Below, piece by piece: positions 63,569-64,000 of a stretch of DNA of 64,000 nt. The stretch spans positions 372,001 through 436,000 of the forward strand of contig CAVSDH010000004.1 of NCBI GenBank assembly GCA_963726765.1, read 5' to 3'. The notes under the pieces are model-generated. The model searched no databases and was not told where the DNA came from. It saw only the letters and a program-made list of their open reading frames with translations. This DNA is from CAIWHR01 sp963726765 (GTDB taxonomy: Bacteria > Pseudomonadota > Gammaproteobacteria > Burkholderiales > Casimicrobiaceae). How positions within the stretch are numbered: position 1 is the stretch's first letter; each line of letters starts with the position of its first letter. Made by a program: the position numbers and the translations under genes.

Positions 63569-64000
63569 TCAGCGATGCCTGAACGCCGGCTTGCGCTTTT
63601 CGACGAACGCGCGCATCCCTTCCTTCTGATCCTCCAGCCCGAACGTCGCGTGGAATTCGCGACGCTCGAAGAGCAGCCCTTCCGCGAGCGACGATTCGTA
63701 GGCGCGGTTCACCGCCTCCTTGATCTTCATGACGACGGGCAACGAGAACGACGCGATCTTCGCCGCCACGGCGAGCGCCTCGGCTTCCAGCTTGTCCGCC
63801 GTGACGACCCGCGCGACGAGACCGCTGCGCTCGGCCTCGGCGGCATCGATCATCCGCCCGGTCAGGCACCAGTCCATGGCCTTCGCCTTGCCGACCGCGC
63901 GCGGCAGCCGCTGCGTGCCGCCCATGCCCGGCATCGTCCCGATCGTGATTTCCGGCTGGCCGAATTTCGCGGTGTCGGCGGCAACGATCAGGTCGCACAT
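63569..64000 (-). CDS. Enoyl-CoA hydratase/isomerase family protein, C-terminal part (5' end outside window)
   Basis: 143 residues of a crotonase C-terminal half: DLIVAADTAKFGQPEITIGT, MPGMGGTQRLPRAVGKAKAM with the second catalytic Glu region, MIDAAEAERSGLVARVV and the ending MRAFVEKRKPAFRHR. Typical fatty-acid or phenylacetate-type enoyl-CoA hydratase. The gene begins beyond 64000, so specificity and start cannot be judged. Confidence 0.88.
   Translation of the reverse strand: MCDLIVAADTAKFGQPEITIGTMPGMGGTQRLPRAVGKAKAMDWCLTGRMIDAAEAERSGLVARVVTADKLEAEALAVAAKIASFSLPVVMKIKEAVNRAYESSLAEGLLFERREFHATFGLEDQKEGMRAFVEKRKPAFRHR

Overview
The window is GC-rich DNA from a Gram-negative bacterium, most likely a betaproteobacterium. 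The evidence is the compact yciB-bolA-ppiC block with -4 nt overlaps, the phosphoribosylformylglycinamidine synthase of the long single-chain type, the glutamate/aspartate ABC operon, the AsmA and Cus systems, and the overall codon use. The species cannot be named from the sequence alone. No rRNA, tRNA or CRISPR array was seen.

Layout. 1-6.4 kb: end of ampD, yciB-bolA-ppiC closed by a good terminator, then tctB-tctA (tripartite tricarboxylate transporter, no tctC) with a gamma-glutamyltranspeptidase-like gene, and a PaaY-type hexapeptide protein on the other strand. 6.4-10.3 kb: purL. 10.6-19.1 kb: an accessory island of Rhs/YD-repeat genes. It has a long rhs, a second rhs start with its own signal peptide, and a displaced 3' rhs core copy. 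Each of the two core copies ends in a different cysteine-rich tip and is followed directly by a small four-helix membrane protein (candidate toxin/immunity pairs). Between them lie an integrase remnant and a hicBA toxin-antitoxin pair. 19-28.6 kb: TPR-sulfotransferase, guaC, gltIJKL, nnr, qor. 28.6-36.5 kb: crcB, a sugar-acid catabolic cluster (kdgK, dgoK, SDR, cupin), moaE/moaD/mobB for molybdopterin, an outer-membrane barrel, EcsC and SRAP proteins. 36.5-43.1 kb: CusABC-type copper/silver efflux with a small secreted His/Cys protein, behind an FNR-type site. 43.1-45.1 kb: asmA.

45.2-57.9 kb is the most striking block. It is one minus-strand operon carrying two complete 2-oxoacid:ferredoxin oxidoreductases, an Nfn-type transhydrogenase pair (FNR-like plus GltD-like), a GltD-like flavoprotein fused to a ferredoxin domain, and a 740-residue protein of unknown function with one C-terminal [4Fe-4S]-like motif. 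An FNR-type box sits about 40 bp upstream of a plausible start site. The block looks like an oxygen-regulated module moving electrons between 2-oxoacids, ferredoxin and NAD(P)H. 58-64 kb: divergent selD, a papain-like protein, a META-domain lipoprotein, cardiolipin synthase, a second lipoprotein and the end of an enoyl-CoA hydratase gene.

A caution applies throughout. At least eleven conserved genes outside the rhs island, several of them housekeeping, contain a single-base frameshift, and in nearly all the sequence carries one base too many, often in a GGG or CCC run. I treat these as probable sequence errors unless raw reads show otherwise, so the affected genes are annotated across the shift.
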